Below, in pieces: positions 27,241-37,115 of a DNA stretch of 64,000 bases. The notes below the pieces were generated by a model, which ran no database searches, was not told the DNA's origin, and worked only from the letters and a program-made list of their open reading frames with translations. The stretch is taken from positions 186,001 through 250,000 of the forward strand of contig NZ_CP035946.1 in the NCBI RefSeq assembly GCF_013177655.1. Direction: 5' to 3'. The position numbers and the translations under genes are program-made. Source of the DNA: Campylobacter canadensis (GTDB lineage Bacteria; Campylobacterota; Campylobacteria; Campylobacterales; Campylobacteraceae). The first letter of the stretch is position 1. Each line of letters starts with the position of its first letter.

Positions 27241-27968
27241 GAAAAATCTTATTAATATTAAGTTCTATTTATTTATTTGCAAATGAAATTTATGCTTCAT
27301 TTGATGTTATCGCTGATAAAAGCTCAAAATTAGCTTTAAGTGCTGGTGGAGTTGTAAGTAAGATTTATGTAGATGTTGCAAGCAAGGTAAAAAAAGGCGA
27401 TTTGTTATTGGAGCTTGATAGCGATATAGAAGAAATTGCATTAAAACAAGCAAAAAGCGAATATGAATTAGCAAAAATTGGTTTTGAGCATGCTAATAAT
27501 ACTTTAAATAGATATTTGCAAGTAAAAAATGTAATTGATGAGCAAAGCTTAGAAAGCATAAAGGCAAAACAAGAAGAATTTCAAACAAGATTAAATACCG
27601 CACAAATTAATATTTTAAGATACGAAACAATGATAAAAAAGAAAAAACTATATGCTCCATTTAGTGGGGTTATTAGTGCAAAATTAGTTGAAGTTGCTGA
27701 AGGTGTTGGTGGAGTTATGCAGCCGTTATTTGTGCTTGATTCTTATCCAAAAGTAAAACTTTTATTAAGTTTTGATGAAAAATATAAAGATTTAGTAAAA
27801 ATAGGAGATAGTTTTTCTTATCAAGTAAATGATAAAAAAATGCAAGGTAAAATTAGTAAAATATATCCTAATATTGATGTGAAAACAAGAAAGGTTTATG
27901 CAGAAGTTGATGCACAAGATTTAAGCATTGGCTTATTTGGAGAAGGTTATATAAAGGTGGGTGAATAA
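27237..27968 (+). CDS. cmeE: RND periplasmic adaptor, CmeE-like
   Basis: Membrane-fusion protein bridging CmeF and CmeD. 243 residues, short for an adaptor but matching CmeE. Signal peptide 1-20; biotinyl-lipoyl halves at GGVVSKIYVDVASKVKKGDLLLELD and APFSGVISAKLVEVAEG flank a short helical hairpin (about 65-130); beta-barrel domain to the end. The ATG overlaps the cmeD stop (ATGA), and its own stop overlaps the cmeF ATG by one base. Confidence 0.87.
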   Translation: MRKILLILSSIYLFANEIYASFDVIADKSSKLALSAGGVVSKIYVDVASKVKKGDLLLELDSDIEEIALKQAKSEYELAKIGFEHANNTLNRYLQVKNVIDEQSLESIKAKQEEFQTRLNTAQINILRYETMIKKKKLYAPFSGVISAKLVEVAEGVGGVMQPLFVLDSYPKVKLLLSFDEKYKDLVKIGDSFSYQVNDKKMQGKISKIYPNIDVKTRKVYAEVDAQDLSIGLFGEGYIKVGE

Positions 27969-30900
27969 TGCTTAAAATTGCTATTAATAGACCAATAACA
28001 ACCTTAATGTGCTTTATTTCAATGTTGCTTTTTGGTTGGATTTCTATTTTTACAATGCCTGTAAATTTATATCCTAGCGTTGATATTCCTTTAATTAAAA
28101 TTACAACCTATGCTAACGCTGATTTAGAATATGTTGAATCTCAAATTACAAAAAAATTAGAAAACGCAGTTTCAAGTGTTAGTCAAATAGAAAGAATTAA
28201 TTCAAAAAGTTTTAACAATCTTAGCATTATTGTAGTTCAATTTAAATTAGGCAAAGATTTAGAAGTAGCAGCAAATGATATTAGAGAAAAAATTAGTAAG
28301 GTCAAATTAGAATTTAGTCCTAGTGTTGAAAAGGTTTCATCTGATGCAGGGAGTATTTTAAATATTTTTTTACAAAATAAAACAAATAATATAAGTACTT
28401 TTATGCAAGAAGTTGATGATGATATAATCCCTGATTTTCAAAGAATTGATGGGGTTGGAGAAGTAAAAAGCATAGGATTTTTAAAAAATGATATAAAGAT
28501 TGAGCTTGATATTGATTTATTAAATAAATACCATTTAGATGCCCTAGATGTAAGTAAATTAATAAAAATGCAAAATTTTAAAAGCTATTTAGGGGAATTT
28601 ACAAATAACAAACAAGAAATTACTCTAAAAGGTTATTTTGATGCAAATACAATATCTGAATTAGAGCAAATTAGACTAGCTCCAGGCGTGTTTTTAAAAG
28701 ATGTTGCACAAATTAGCGAAAGTATTATTAAAAAAGATTCAAGTGCTGTTTTTAACTCTAAAGAAGGAGTTTTGCTTGAGATTAAAAAAGTTCAAAATTA
28801 TGATACTTTAAAGGCAATTAAAAATGTAGAAAATAAGCTAAATTCAATTAATAATAAATATAAAGATGTTGAATTTAATGTAGTTTATAATAAGGCAAAT
28901 AATATCACAAAACATATTAAGCAGGTTGTTTTTGATATGATTTTGGGCGTTATTTTAACTGTTATTATAGTATTTTTATTTTTAAGAAATATTAGCGCAA
29001 CAATAATTGCAAGTATTGCTATACCAACTTCAATTATTTCAAGCTTTTTTTTAATAGATTTATTTGGCTATGATTTAAATAGATTAACCTTAATTGCTCT
29101 TACTTTAGCAATAGGGATTTTTGTTGATGATGCTATTGTTGTAATTGAAAATATTAGTAAAAAAATTCATAGTGAAAAAAATCCGCTTTTAGCTTCGTAT
29201 GCTGGTGCTAAAGAGATTATGTTTTCAGTTTTTAGTATTAGTATTGTTTTGCTTTGTGTGTTTATTCCAATTTCTTACATGAATAGTATTCCAGGTTTGT
29301 TTTTTAATACTCTTGGAATGAGTGTTGCTTTTGGGGTTATTATTTCATTTTTAGTATGTATATTTTTAATACCAACTATTAGTGCTAGATTTTTAAATAC
29401 AAATGAAAGTACTTTTTATAAAAATACAGAGCCTTTTTTTGAAAAATTAGAAGATTCTTATGTAAAAATATTAGATTTTGTATTAAGAAAAAAAGCAATA
29501 AGTATTGTTTTTGTATTGATTTTATGTTTTGGTGGATTTTTACTTGCGCCTAAAGTTGGGCTTGATTTTTTACCTATGGAAGATGATAATGAAGTGCAAG
29601 TGCTGCTTGAATCACAAAAGGATTTATCGCTAAATCATATGCAAGAACGTTCTTTAAAGGTTTTAGAAGAAATTAAAAAGAATGAAAATGTAGAATTTGC
29701 TTACTTGCTAGTAGGATACGATGATGCAAAAGATAGAAAAAAAGCAAAAATTTATGTAAAGCTTAAAAAATTAGAAGATAGAAAAATAAGACAAAATGCC
29801 GTAGTAAAAGAGCTAAGACAAACTATAAAAGCACAAGATATGAAAATAAAAGTTTTAGAGCTACCTAAATTTGAGGGTGCTGGGGTTGATGAGCCTGTGC
29901 AGTTTGTTTTATTAGGCGATGATATTAAAGATTTAAAAGAAGCAAGTTTAAGAGCGCAAAAGGTTTTAAAAGAGCTTAATGGTGTTGTTGATGTTGGAGA
30001 TGATGTTGATGCTTTAATGGATGTTTTAGCGATTAATATCAACAAAGAAAAGGCAAGAAAATTAAATGTTAATTTAGTATCTTTAGCGCAGGTTTTACAA
30101 TCATCTTTTGCAAATGTAAAGGTTGGAAGTATTGATGCTAGTAAGAATTCTCAAGATATTTATTTAAGTTTAAGCGAAAAAACTAATGCGCAAGTCTTAG
30201 AAAAAATAAATATAAAAACTCTTGATAATAGTTTTATTACACTTGGTTCTATTGCTGATTTTACACTTATTAAAGATAATTCAAGCATAAATAGGCTTGA
30301 TAGACAAAAATCAATAAAGGTTACAAGTGGTGTTGATAGACTTTCTTTAGATGCTGTTAAAAAGCATTTAGAATCAAATATTGATTATATTTTAGGCGAT
30401 AAAGTAAGTTATACTTTTACAGGTTTTATAGATTTATTAAAACAAACAATTATTGGCTTTGGTGTTGTACTTGCATTGGCGTTTTTGCTTATTTATTTAG
30501 TTTTAGCAGCGCTTTATGAGAGTTTAATAGTGCCTTTAGTAATTATGCTTACAATGCCACTTGCATTCGCAGGAGCTTGTGTTGGGCTTTATTTAACTTC
30601 GCATCCTTTTTCATTATTTGTATTAATTGCATTAATTTTGCTTTTTGGTATGGTTAGTAAAAATGCAATTTTATTAATTGATGTTGCAAATAAATTATGT
30701 GATGAAGGAATGCCTTATGAACAAGCTTTAAAAATAGCAGGAAAAAGTAGAATTCGTGCTATTTTAATGACTACAATTGCTATGATTTTTGCTATGCTTC
30801 CACTTGCACTTAGCAAAGGTAGTGGCTATGAAGGAAATTCGCCTATGGCAATAGCTATTATTAGCGGTTTAATAAGCTCAACAATTTTAACATTATTTAT

Positions 30901-30976
30901 AATACCAGCTATTTATGGTGCTGTTTATAAAATTGATAGAGCATTAAAAAGAATTTATAAAAGAGAGCTTATATAG
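27968..30976 (+). CDS. cmeF: RND multidrug efflux transporter, CmeF-like
   Basis: Proton-driven inner-membrane pump of the AcrB/HAE family. 1002 residues: helix 1 (about 10-30), two large periplasmic loops and twelve membrane segments. The proton-relay Asp pair is visible in TM4 (AIGIFVDDAIVVIENIS), and a second-half family phrase is MVSKNAILLIDVAN. The substrate range cannot be read. CmeF in C. jejuni contributes to resistance alongside CmeABC; no regulator gene adjoins here, and transcription seems to come from the fliP side. Confidence 0.92.
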   Translation: MLKIAINRPITTLMCFISMLLFGWISIFTMPVNLYPSVDIPLIKITTYANADLEYVESQITKKLENAVSSVSQIERINSKSFNNLSIIVVQFKLGKDLEVAANDIREKISKVKLEFSPSVEKVSSDAGSILNIFLQNKTNNISTFMQEVDDDIIPDFQRIDGVGEVKSIGFLKNDIKIELDIDLLNKYHLDALDVSKLIKMQNFKSYLGEFTNNKQEITLKGYFDANTISELEQIRLAPGVFLKDVAQISESIIKKDSSAVFNSKEGVLLEIKKVQNYDTLKAIKNVENKLNSINNKYKDVEFNVVYNKANNITKHIKQVVFDMILGVILTVIIVFLFLRNISATIIASIAIPTSIISSFFLIDLFGYDLNRLTLIALTLAIGIFVDDAIVVIENISKKIHSEKNPLLASYAGAKEIMFSVFSISIVLLCVFIPISYMNSIPGLFFNTLGMSVAFGVIISFLVCIFLIPTISARFLNTNESTFYKNTEPFFEKLEDSYVKILDFVLRKKAISIVFVLILCFGGFLLAPKVGLDFLPMEDDNEVQVLLESQKDLSLNHMQERSLKVLEEIKKNENVEFAYLLVGYDDAKDRKKAKIYVKLKKLEDRKIRQNAVVKELRQTIKAQDMKIKVLELPKFEGAGVDEPVQFVLLGDDIKDLKEASLRAQKVLKELNGVVDVGDDVDALMDVLAININKEKARKLNVNLVSLAQVLQSSFANVKVGSIDASKNSQDIYLSLSEKTNAQVLEKINIKTLDNSFITLGSIADFTLIKDNSSINRLDRQKSIKVTSGVDRLSLDAVKKHLESNIDYILGDKVSYTFTGFIDLLKQTIIGFGVVLALAFLLIYLVLAALYESLIVPLVIMLTMPLAFAGACVGLYLTSHPFSLFVLIALILLFGMVSKNAILLIDVANKLCDEGMPYEQALKIAGKSRIRAILMTTIAMIFAMLPLALSKGSGYEGNSPMAIAIISGLISSTILTLFIIPAIYGAVYKIDRALKRIYKRELI

Positions 30977-30994
30977 CAATATTTTTTGCTATAT
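30971..30994 (+). terminator. Hairpin after cmeF
   Basis: Perfect 9-bp stem (30971-30979 with 30986-30994) and 6-nt loop spanning the cmeF stop codon. It has no downstream T-run, so it may act weakly or protect the mRNA 3' end ahead of the pseudopilin gene. Confidence 0.4.
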
Positions 30995-31014
30995 AAATTC
31001 GCAAAAAGGATTGT

Positions 31015-31545
31015 ATGAAAAAAGCTTTTACCCCGATTGAAGTAATTATAGGAATTATTATTTTAGGCATAATTTCAGTTGTTGCTGTGCCTGCTAAAAT
31101 GATGGAAATATTATTTGCAGTTATTATTTTAGGTATGCTTGCTGCAGTATCAATTCCAAGGTTAAATAAAACAAGAGAAGATGCTATTTTAACTAAGGCT
31201 AGTGCTAATATTAAAACCTTAGTTCAAGATGTACAGTCTTATCATAATTTGCATAATGATGATAAAGTAGATATTACAAAAATGAGCAATGTAGGTCTTC
31301 GCAAAGAAAATAATATTTATTATTTTGATGTTGAAAAAGAAGATTCTTGCTTAAGCGTTGAACAAAAAGAAGAAAGCTTAAAAATAAAAGCAAAAAAAGT
31401 TGATGGAAAAAAAGATAAATTATGCAAAGAATTTTTACAAAGTCAAAATGCCAAAGCCATTTTAGGAGATTTGCTTTGTGAGGATACTTGCAAAGAAGAA
31501 AAGAGTGTAGAAATAAACACAAGTGCAAATAAAATAACTTGGTAA
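31015..31545 (+). CDS. Type II/IV pseudopilin-like protein with duplicated N-terminal helix
   Basis: 176 residues. MKKA|FTPIEVIIGIIILG has a prepilin cleavage site before Phe5 with Glu at mature position 5. A second, similar hydrophobic block (EILFAVIILGMLAAVSIPRL, 31-50) follows with an exact 22-residue offset: Glu9/Glu31, Gly18/Gly40, Pro26/Pro48. A normal pseudopilin has a single such helix running straight into a segment like LNKTREDA. The C-terminal part (about 51-176) is Lys/Glu-rich with a Cys pair near the end (CEDTC). It probably belongs to a pseudopilus or competence-type system and would be processed by the peptidase encoded at 20692-21483. Preceded by AAGGA; placed downstream of cmeF and convergent with ruvB. 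Confidence 0.8.
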   Translation: MKKAFTPIEVIIGIIILGIISVVAVPAKMMEILFAVIILGMLAAVSIPRLNKTREDAILTKASANIKTLVQDVQSYHNLHNDDKVDITKMSNVGLRKENNIYYFDVEKEDSCLSVEQKEESLKIKAKKVDGKKDKLCKEFLQSQNAKAILGDLLCEDTCKEEKSVEINTSANKITW

Positions 31546-31569
31546 AAGCCCTAAAATAAAACAGGGCTT
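31546..31569. terminator. Hairpin between pseudopilin gene and ruvB
   Basis: 7-bp perfect stem (31546-31552 with 31563-31569), 10-nt A-rich loop, starting immediately after the pseudopilin stop and overlapping the ruvB stop. It may work in both directions, though T-runs are short. Confidence 0.5.
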
Positions 31570-32546
31570 GATAGTTTTAATAAAATGTAAGCTTTTTTAG
31601 TTGCCACTCTTCCTTTTGCACTCTTTTCAATATAATTATTTGCTAATAAATAAGGTTCAATCACATCTTCAATAGTTCTTTCATCTTCACTTAAAGTTGC
31701 TGCAAGAGTGTTTAAACCAACAGCCTTTTTAGCCTTGCATAAAAAATCAAGATATTTTAAATCAATCTCATCAAGCCCTAATTCATTTACGCCTAAAGCA
31801 ATTAAAGACTCGTGAGCCCTTTTTTTTGTAATTATTTCTTCATTATTTACAAGAGCAAAATCTCTTACTCTTTTTAATAATCTTAAAGCTATTCTAGGAG
31901 TGCTTCTACTTCTTTTTGCAATCTCTAAAGCAGCATCTTCATTACATTTAATATTTAATTTTATAGCAGCTTTATAAATTATTAAAGCAAGTTCTTCGTC
32001 TTTATAAAATTCTAAGCGAAAATTAATTCCAAATCTATCTCTTAAAGGCGTTGAAATCCCACCACTTTTAGTTGTTGCTGCTATTAAAGTAAAGCGATTT
32101 AAATCAATTTTTACTGTTTGAGCAGCTGGCCCACTACCAATAATAATATCAAGGCGAAAATCTTCCATCGCAGGATACAAAACTTCTTCAATAGCAGGGC
32201 TTAGACGGTGAATTTCATCAATAAATAAAATATCCCCTTGCTCAAGATTAGTTAAAATTGCAGCTAAATCCCCACTTTTTTCAATCATTGGTGCTGCAGT
32301 TGTTTTTATATTTACGCCCATTTCACTCGCAATAATATTTGCTAAGGTAGTTTTACCAAGCCCAGCAGGTCCAAAAAACAAACAATGATCTAAACTTTCA
32401 TTCCTTAATTTTGCAGCTTTAATAAAAACTTTTAGATTTTCTTTTATTTTTTCTTGACCTATGTAATCATCAAAATTTAATGGTCTTAAGCCTTGTTCGT
32501 AATTTTCATCAGGCTTAAATTGTTCTATTTCTACTAATCTTTGCAT
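31551..32546 (-). CDS. ruvB: Holliday junction branch migration helicase RuvB
   Basis: ATP-driven motor of the RuvAB complex. 331 residues. N-terminal AAA+ domain with [19 protein letters not shown], Walker [15 protein letters not shown], Walker [11 protein letters not shown], sensor 1 [13 protein letters not shown] and arginine finger PLRDRFG; then the C-terminal winged-helix domain with [20 protein letters not shown]. It stands alone on the minus strand, divergent from the Hpt gene. Confidence 0.97.
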   Translation of the reverse strand: MQRLVEIEQFKPDENYEQGLRPLNFDDYIGQEKIKENLKVFIKAAKLRNESLDHCLFFGPAGLGKTTLANIIASEMGVNIKTTAAPMIEKSGDLAAILTNLEQGDILFIDEIHRLSPAIEEVLYPAMEDFRLDIIIGSGPAAQTVKIDLNRFTLIAATTKSGGISTPLRDRFGINFRLEFYKDEELALIIYKAAIKLNIKCNEDAALEIAKRSRSTPRIALRLLKRVRDFALVNNEEIITKKRAHESLIALGVNELGLDEIDLKYLDFLCKAKKAVGLNTLAATLSEDERTIEDVIEPYLLANNYIEKSAKGRVATKKAYILLKLSSPVLF

Positions 32547-32577
32547 TTAAAAACCCTTAATATTTGTAAAACTTTTT

Positions 32578-32583
32578 TATAAT
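32578..32583 (+). promoter_or_regulatory. Candidate -10 element for Hpt gene
   Basis: TATAAT in the 66-base gap between ruvB and the Hpt gene; expected start about 23 bases before its ATG. Confidence 0.5.
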
Positions 32584-32612
32584 CTTAGATAAAATAAAAA
32601 AACGAGTGAGAA

Positions 32613-33041
32613 ATGGACAAAAAATTAGGACTTTTAGAAAAATTAGAATTAGAATTTGAATTTGACTTAGTTGATGATTTTATGACACATTTTGGAATAT
32701 TTTGTGATGGGCTTGAACCTTTAATTGTATCTTTGCTAAATAAAGATAAATATAAAGAAAATGTAGCTGAATTATTTAGAATGTTTCACAGTATGAAAAG
32801 TGCTAGTGGCTTTTTAAAAATTTCTCAATTTGTAAATATTTGTTCAATTGTAGAAGATGTGCTAGATGAAGCTAGGGAATTAAACGGACCTGCTAGTGAT
32901 GAACTTGTTGATTGGCTGCTTGTAATTTGCGATGAATTTTTTAAATATAAAAGAGACTTTGACAATAACAATTATTATTTAAGTGCTTTAAATACTAAGA
33001 TAATTCAAGTGCCAATGAGGATTACAAAAGACGATGAATAG
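32613..33041 (+). CDS. Stand-alone histidine phosphotransfer (Hpt) protein
   Basis: 142 residues, all helical, no membrane segment. The phosphoacceptor motif FHSMKSASGFLKI (His59) matches the Hpt consensus HxxKGxxxxxG closely enough, with Ser in place of the usual Gly. It lacks a kinase ATPase domain or receiver, so it must act as an intermediate with partners encoded elsewhere, or as a chemotaxis/phosphorelay accessory. It overlaps the next gene by eight bases. The ribosome-binding site is weak (GAGTGAG). Confidence 0.75.
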   Translation: MDKKLGLLEKLELEFEFDLVDDFMTHFGIFCDGLEPLIVSLLNKDKYKENVAELFRMFHSMKSASGFLKISQFVNICSIVEDVLDEARELNGPASDELVDWLLVICDEFFKYKRDFDNNNYYLSALNTKIIQVPMRITKDDE

Positions 33042-34083
33042 TAAATATTTTGTTATTGTACTAATTTGTGCTGTATTTTTTTCTTTAATTTATTTATTTA
33101 AACCTTTTTTATTAGTAATTGCGATTGCTATTTTAATGAGTGTTGCAACTGCAAATATCCATAATGCAATTTATTTAAAAATAAAAAGAAAATACTTTAC
33201 ACCTTTTATAATGACAGGGCTTATTTTAATGTTATTTTTTGCACCTTTAGTTTATGCAGGATTTTCTTTTGCAAACGAGTTAAAACAACTTGATATTAAT
33301 ACCTTACAAGCAGGTTTAATGAAGATAAAAAATATGGAATTTAATCTTCCTAATAATTTAAGTTTTATTGAGCCAAAAATAAAAGAATTTTTAAATGAAA
33401 TTGATATTAACCATTTAGGAAAAGATGTTTTAAATTATGCTTCAAATTTTACAAAAAGCGGGGCAAAATTTATAATTGATTTGATTTTAATTACAATTTT
33501 TTACTTTTTTGCAAATTATTATGGCTTAGAATTACTTAATTATTTTCGCAGTTTAATGCCAATTCAAAAAGATGAAGTTGAAAATGTATTAAAAGAAGTC
33601 TCAAATGTAATGAGCGTTGTATTTTATTCAGTGATTTTTAATGCAGTTTTTCAAGGAATTTTATTTGGTTGCTTTGTAAGTTTTTATAATTATGATGGTT
33701 TATTAATGGGAATTTTATATGCTATTTCTTCATTAATTCCTATTATCGGCGGTGCTTTGCTTTGGTTGCCTGTATCTTTGCTTGAATATTCACAAGGTAA
33801 TACAACAAATGCTATTGTTATTGCTTTATACACAATAATAATAATCTCAGGTATAGCAGATACTTTAATAAAGCCTTTTATTATAAAATGGATAAATGAA
33901 AAATTCTTAAAAACATCAGTAAAAATAAATGAATTATTAATTTTCTTTGCGATGATTGCAGGAATTTCTACTTTTGGATTTTGGGGAGTTATTCTTGGTC
34001 CTGCTATTTTGGCTTTATTTTTATCAGTTGTAAAGCTTTATTTACTAATAATTGAACGAGAAGTAAATACAAAAAATAGTTAA
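33034..34083 (+). CDS. AI-2E family (UPF0118/PerM) transporter
   Basis: 349 residues with about eight membrane helices: two at the N-terminus, a soluble stretch (about 80-150), then the core with YFFANYYGLELL, NAVFQGILFGCF, ISSLIPIIGGALLWLPV, ADTLIKPFIIKW and FGFWGVILGPAILAL. The family includes the reported AI-2 exporter TqsA and Na+/H+-type exchangers, so the substrate is open. Overlap with the Hpt gene suggests coupled translation. In the AT-rich leader of the next gene I see no terminator. Confidence 0.85.
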   Translation: MNSKYFVIVLICAVFFSLIYLFKPFLLVIAIAILMSVATANIHNAIYLKIKRKYFTPFIMTGLILMLFFAPLVYAGFSFANELKQLDINTLQAGLMKIKNMEFNLPNNLSFIEPKIKEFLNEIDINHLGKDVLNYASNFTKSGAKFIIDLILITIFYFFANYYGLELLNYFRSLMPIQKDEVENVLKEVSNVMSVVFYSVIFNAVFQGILFGCFVSFYNYDGLLMGILYAISSLIPIIGGALLWLPVSLLEYSQGNTTNAIVIALYTIIIISGIADTLIKPFIIKWINEKFLKTSVKINELLIFFAMIAGISTFGFWGVILGPAILALFLSVVKLYLLIIEREVNTKNS

Positions 34084-34130
34084 AAATATTTATCTTTTAT
34101 AACTAAAATTGTTCTCATAAAGGATTAGAT

Positions 34131-37115
34131 ATGATAAAAATTATTTCAGATATAAAAATTAGTATTGTTTTGTTTTTACTATTTGCCTGTGCTAGTGCTA
34201 TTGCTACTTTTATTGAAAGCAAATACACAACTCCTAGCGCTTGGGCTTTAGTTTATGGTACTTGGTGGTTTGGTTTAATTCAGTTGTTATTGGGCATAAA
34301 CTTATTTTTTGCAATTTTTAGATACAAAATGTATGAAAAATTACCTTTATTTTTGTTTCATATAAGTTTTTTATTTATTTTGCTTGGCTCTATTCTTACT
34401 AGGTATTACGGCTTTGAAGGAATGCTACATTTAAGACAAAATGATACAAGCAATATAATAACTTCTCAGCAAGCACACTTTATATTAAGTGCTAAAAAAG
34501 ATGATAAAATTTATAGTAATGATATTTCAAAATACATTAGTTTAGTTGGTTCAAATTCTGTTGATTTAGAGCTTAAAATTGATGAAAAAATAGCTAAATT
34601 ACATTTAGATAAAATAATTTTAAATGCAAAGGCAAAATATGTTGAAAGCCCTAATGGCAAAGCACTTGTTTATTTAAATATCTCAAGCAATGATTACTCA
34701 AGCGCCCTTGCTTTAGAAAAAGGAGATTTTAGAATTTTAGGCAAAAGTGTGCTTAGCAATGATAAAGATATTAATATGAACGGGGTTGATATTTTAAATT
34801 TTAAAGATGGTGGATATATTTCAAATACCAAAACATCGGTTTTTGATACCATTACAAAAAGTACAAAAAATATAGAAAAAAATACTTTTTATAAGCTAGA
34901 AAATCCAAGCGTTATTACTTACAAAGATTATAAAATCGGTTTTATTAAAGAGTATAAAAGTGCAATTAAAACTTATGAGCAAGGCGATGATAAAAATTAT
35001 CCAAATGCTTATGAATTTACTCTAAGTTATGATAATGAAAGTACGAAGTTGTATTTGTTTGAAAACGAAAGTGAGATTGTAAAATTAGCAAATCAAAGCT
35101 TTTCTTTAGCATATACTCCAAAAGCTTATGAACTACCTTTTTCTTTTACCTTAGATAAATTTGAGCTTGAAAGATACGAAGCATCAAATAGTGCAAAATC
35201 TTATGCTAGTTTTGTAAAATTAAATGATGAAAACGAAAGTAAAGAATATAAAATTTTTATGAATAATGTTTTAGACTACAAAGGTTATAGATTTTATCAA
35301 AGCTCTTATGATACAGATGAAAAAGGCACATATTTAAGCGTAAATAAAGACCCAGGTAAATTTCCAACATATATTGGTTATTTTTTACTAGGCTTAGGCT
35401 TATTTTTAAATATTTTTCATAAAAAATCTCGTTTTATGCAACTTAGAGCAAAATTAATAAAGCTTACATCTTTAGTATTGCTTTTATCTTGTATTAATTT
35501 ACACTCAAATACTCTTGAAAATCAAATTCAACAAGCAGCAGCAAAGCTTGATAAGGTAAGCTTAGAAGAACACGCTAAAAATCTTTCAACTTTAGCTGTT
35601 AGAAAAGAAAACTCAAGGGTAGCTCCATTTGGAACTATGGCTTTAGAGCTTTTAGAAAAAATTCACAAAAGTACAAGTTATAAAAATCAAGATGCAAGTA
35701 CAACTTTAATAAAAATTATGGGAGATTTTGATAATTTTATAAATGAGAAATTTATTTATTTAAAAGATAAAGATATAAGAAAAATGCTTGGCTTAGAAGA
35801 TGGTAAATACGCATCTTTTGCTGATTTTTTTAAGGATAGAAAATATGCTTTAAAAGATGAAGTTGATAGAGCTTCAAGGTTAAATCCAAACAAAAGAGGT
35901 ACATTAGAAAAAGAATTATTAAAAGTAGATGAAAGATTAAATATTTTATATTACGCATCGCTTGGTGGATACTTAACTGCTTTTTTTGATGAAAATAATG
36001 CTAAAAATTTATTAGACACAGATGATGTAAAGGCAAAAGCGTATTATGCAGCATTAGTTCAGGCAAATAAAGATGGTAATTATGCTTTAGCTGATAAAAT
36101 TTTAAAGGAAATTAAACTTTCTCAAAGTAAAAAATATGATGAAAATAAATTTTTATTAGAAATTGAGTTTGATAAGATAGCTCCTTTTACAAAATTAATT
36201 CCTTTTTATCTTCTTTGTGGTTTAGCCTTATTATTATTAATTTTTACAAAAATAATAAGAACAAAAGAAATAAACTTAAAGCCAGCATTTAAAACAGTTT
36301 ATTATTTAAATGTACTTGCTTTTATAATACATACAATATCTTTAGCAATTCGTGGATATATAAGCAATCACGCTCCTTGGTCAAATTCTTATGAAAGTTT
36401 GCTTTATATTGCTTGGGCTTTATCTTTAAGTGGAATAATTTTTTCAAAAAGAAGTCCAATATCTTTAAGTTTAACTTCTATTCTTGCTGCTATTGTGCTT
36501 TTTGTAGCTCAGCTTAGTTCAATTGACCCGCAAATAGGCAATCTTGCTCCTGTTTTACAAAGTTATTGGCTAACAATACATGTTAGTGTAATTACTGCAA
36601 GTTATGGATTTTTAGGGCTTTGTGCCTTACTTGGTTGTTTTGTTTTAATTTTATTTTGTATGTTTGCTAAAGATGAAAAATATAATGAAAAATTAGCAAA
36701 AAATATTCAAGAAGCAACTATGATTAATGAAATGGCTATGATTTTAGGCTTATCTTTACTTACTTTAGGAAACTTTTTAGGTGGGGTTTGGGCTAATGAA
36801 AGCTGGGGAAGATACTGGGGCTGGGATAGCAAAGAAACTTGGGCTTTAGTATCAATTTTAGTTTATGCAGCCGTAATTCATACAAGATTGGTAAAAGGTA
36901 TAAATAATCAGTTTTATTTTGCTATTTTTTCAATGTTTGCATATTTAAGCATTGTAATGACTTATTTTGGGGTAAATTATTTTTTAACAGGAATGCACTC
37001 TTATGCAGCAGGCAATGCAGCTAGTGTGCCTTTATATGCTTATATTATTGTTGCAATTATGATAGTTTTAAGTATAATTGCAGCAAAAAATAAATCAAAG
37101 GCGAAATTATTATGA
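34131..37115 (+). CDS. Fused System II cytochrome c assembly protein CcsBA
   Basis: Exports haem and attaches it to periplasmic c-type apocytochromes. 994 residues. The N-terminal ResB/CcsB half has four membrane helices with a large periplasmic domain (about 100-410). The C-terminal CcsA half (about 690-994) bears the haem-binding tryptophan-rich WWD motif (WGRYWGWDSKETWAL, about 891-905) and flanking His in HAPWSNSYE and TGMHSYAAG. Fused CcsBA is the usual form in Campylobacter and Helicobacter; C. jejuni's is slightly longer. AAGGA precedes the ATG; it heads a plus-strand run reaching 48.5 kb. Confidence 0.93.
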   Translation: MIKIISDIKISIVLFLLFACASAIATFIESKYTTPSAWALVYGTWWFGLIQLLLGINLFFAIFRYKMYEKLPLFLFHISFLFILLGSILTRYYGFEGMLHLRQNDTSNIITSQQAHFILSAKKDDKIYSNDISKYISLVGSNSVDLELKIDEKIAKLHLDKIILNAKAKYVESPNGKALVYLNISSNDYSSALALEKGDFRILGKSVLSNDKDINMNGVDILNFKDGGYISNTKTSVFDTITKSTKNIEKNTFYKLENPSVITYKDYKIGFIKEYKSAIKTYEQGDDKNYPNAYEFTLSYDNESTKLYLFENESEIVKLANQSFSLAYTPKAYELPFSFTLDKFELERYEASNSAKSYASFVKLNDENESKEYKIFMNNVLDYKGYRFYQSSYDTDEKGTYLSVNKDPGKFPTYIGYFLLGLGLFLNIFHKKSRFMQLRAKLIKLTSLVLLLSCINLHSNTLENQIQQAAAKLDKVSLEEHAKNLSTLAVRKENSRVAPFGTMALELLEKIHKSTSYKNQDASTTLIKIMGDFDNFINEKFIYLKDKDIRKMLGLEDGKYASFADFFKDRKYALKDEVDRASRLNPNKRGTLEKELLKVDERLNILYYASLGGYLTAFFDENNAKNLLDTDDVKAKAYYAALVQANKDGNYALADKILKEIKLSQSKKYDENKFLLEIEFDKIAPFTKLIPFYLLCGLALLLLIFTKIIRTKEINLKPAFKTVYYLNVLAFIIHTISLAIRGYISNHAPWSNSYESLLYIAWALSLSGIIFSKRSPISLSLTSILAAIVLFVAQLSSIDPQIGNLAPVLQSYWLTIHVSVITASYGFLGLCALLGCFVLILFCMFAKDEKYNEKLAKNIQEATMINEMAMILGLSLLTLGNFLGGVWANESWGRYWGWDSKETWALVSILVYAAVIHTRLVKGINNQFYFAIFSMFAYLSIVMTYFGVNYFLTGMHSYAAGNAASVPLYAYIIVAIMIVLSIIAAKNKSKAKLL

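Noticed and set aside
29752-30045. 97-codon open frame antisense to cmeF
   Set aside because: It lies wholly within a clear RND transporter gene, has no ribosome-binding site and a Ser/Ala/Lys-rich shadow composition.
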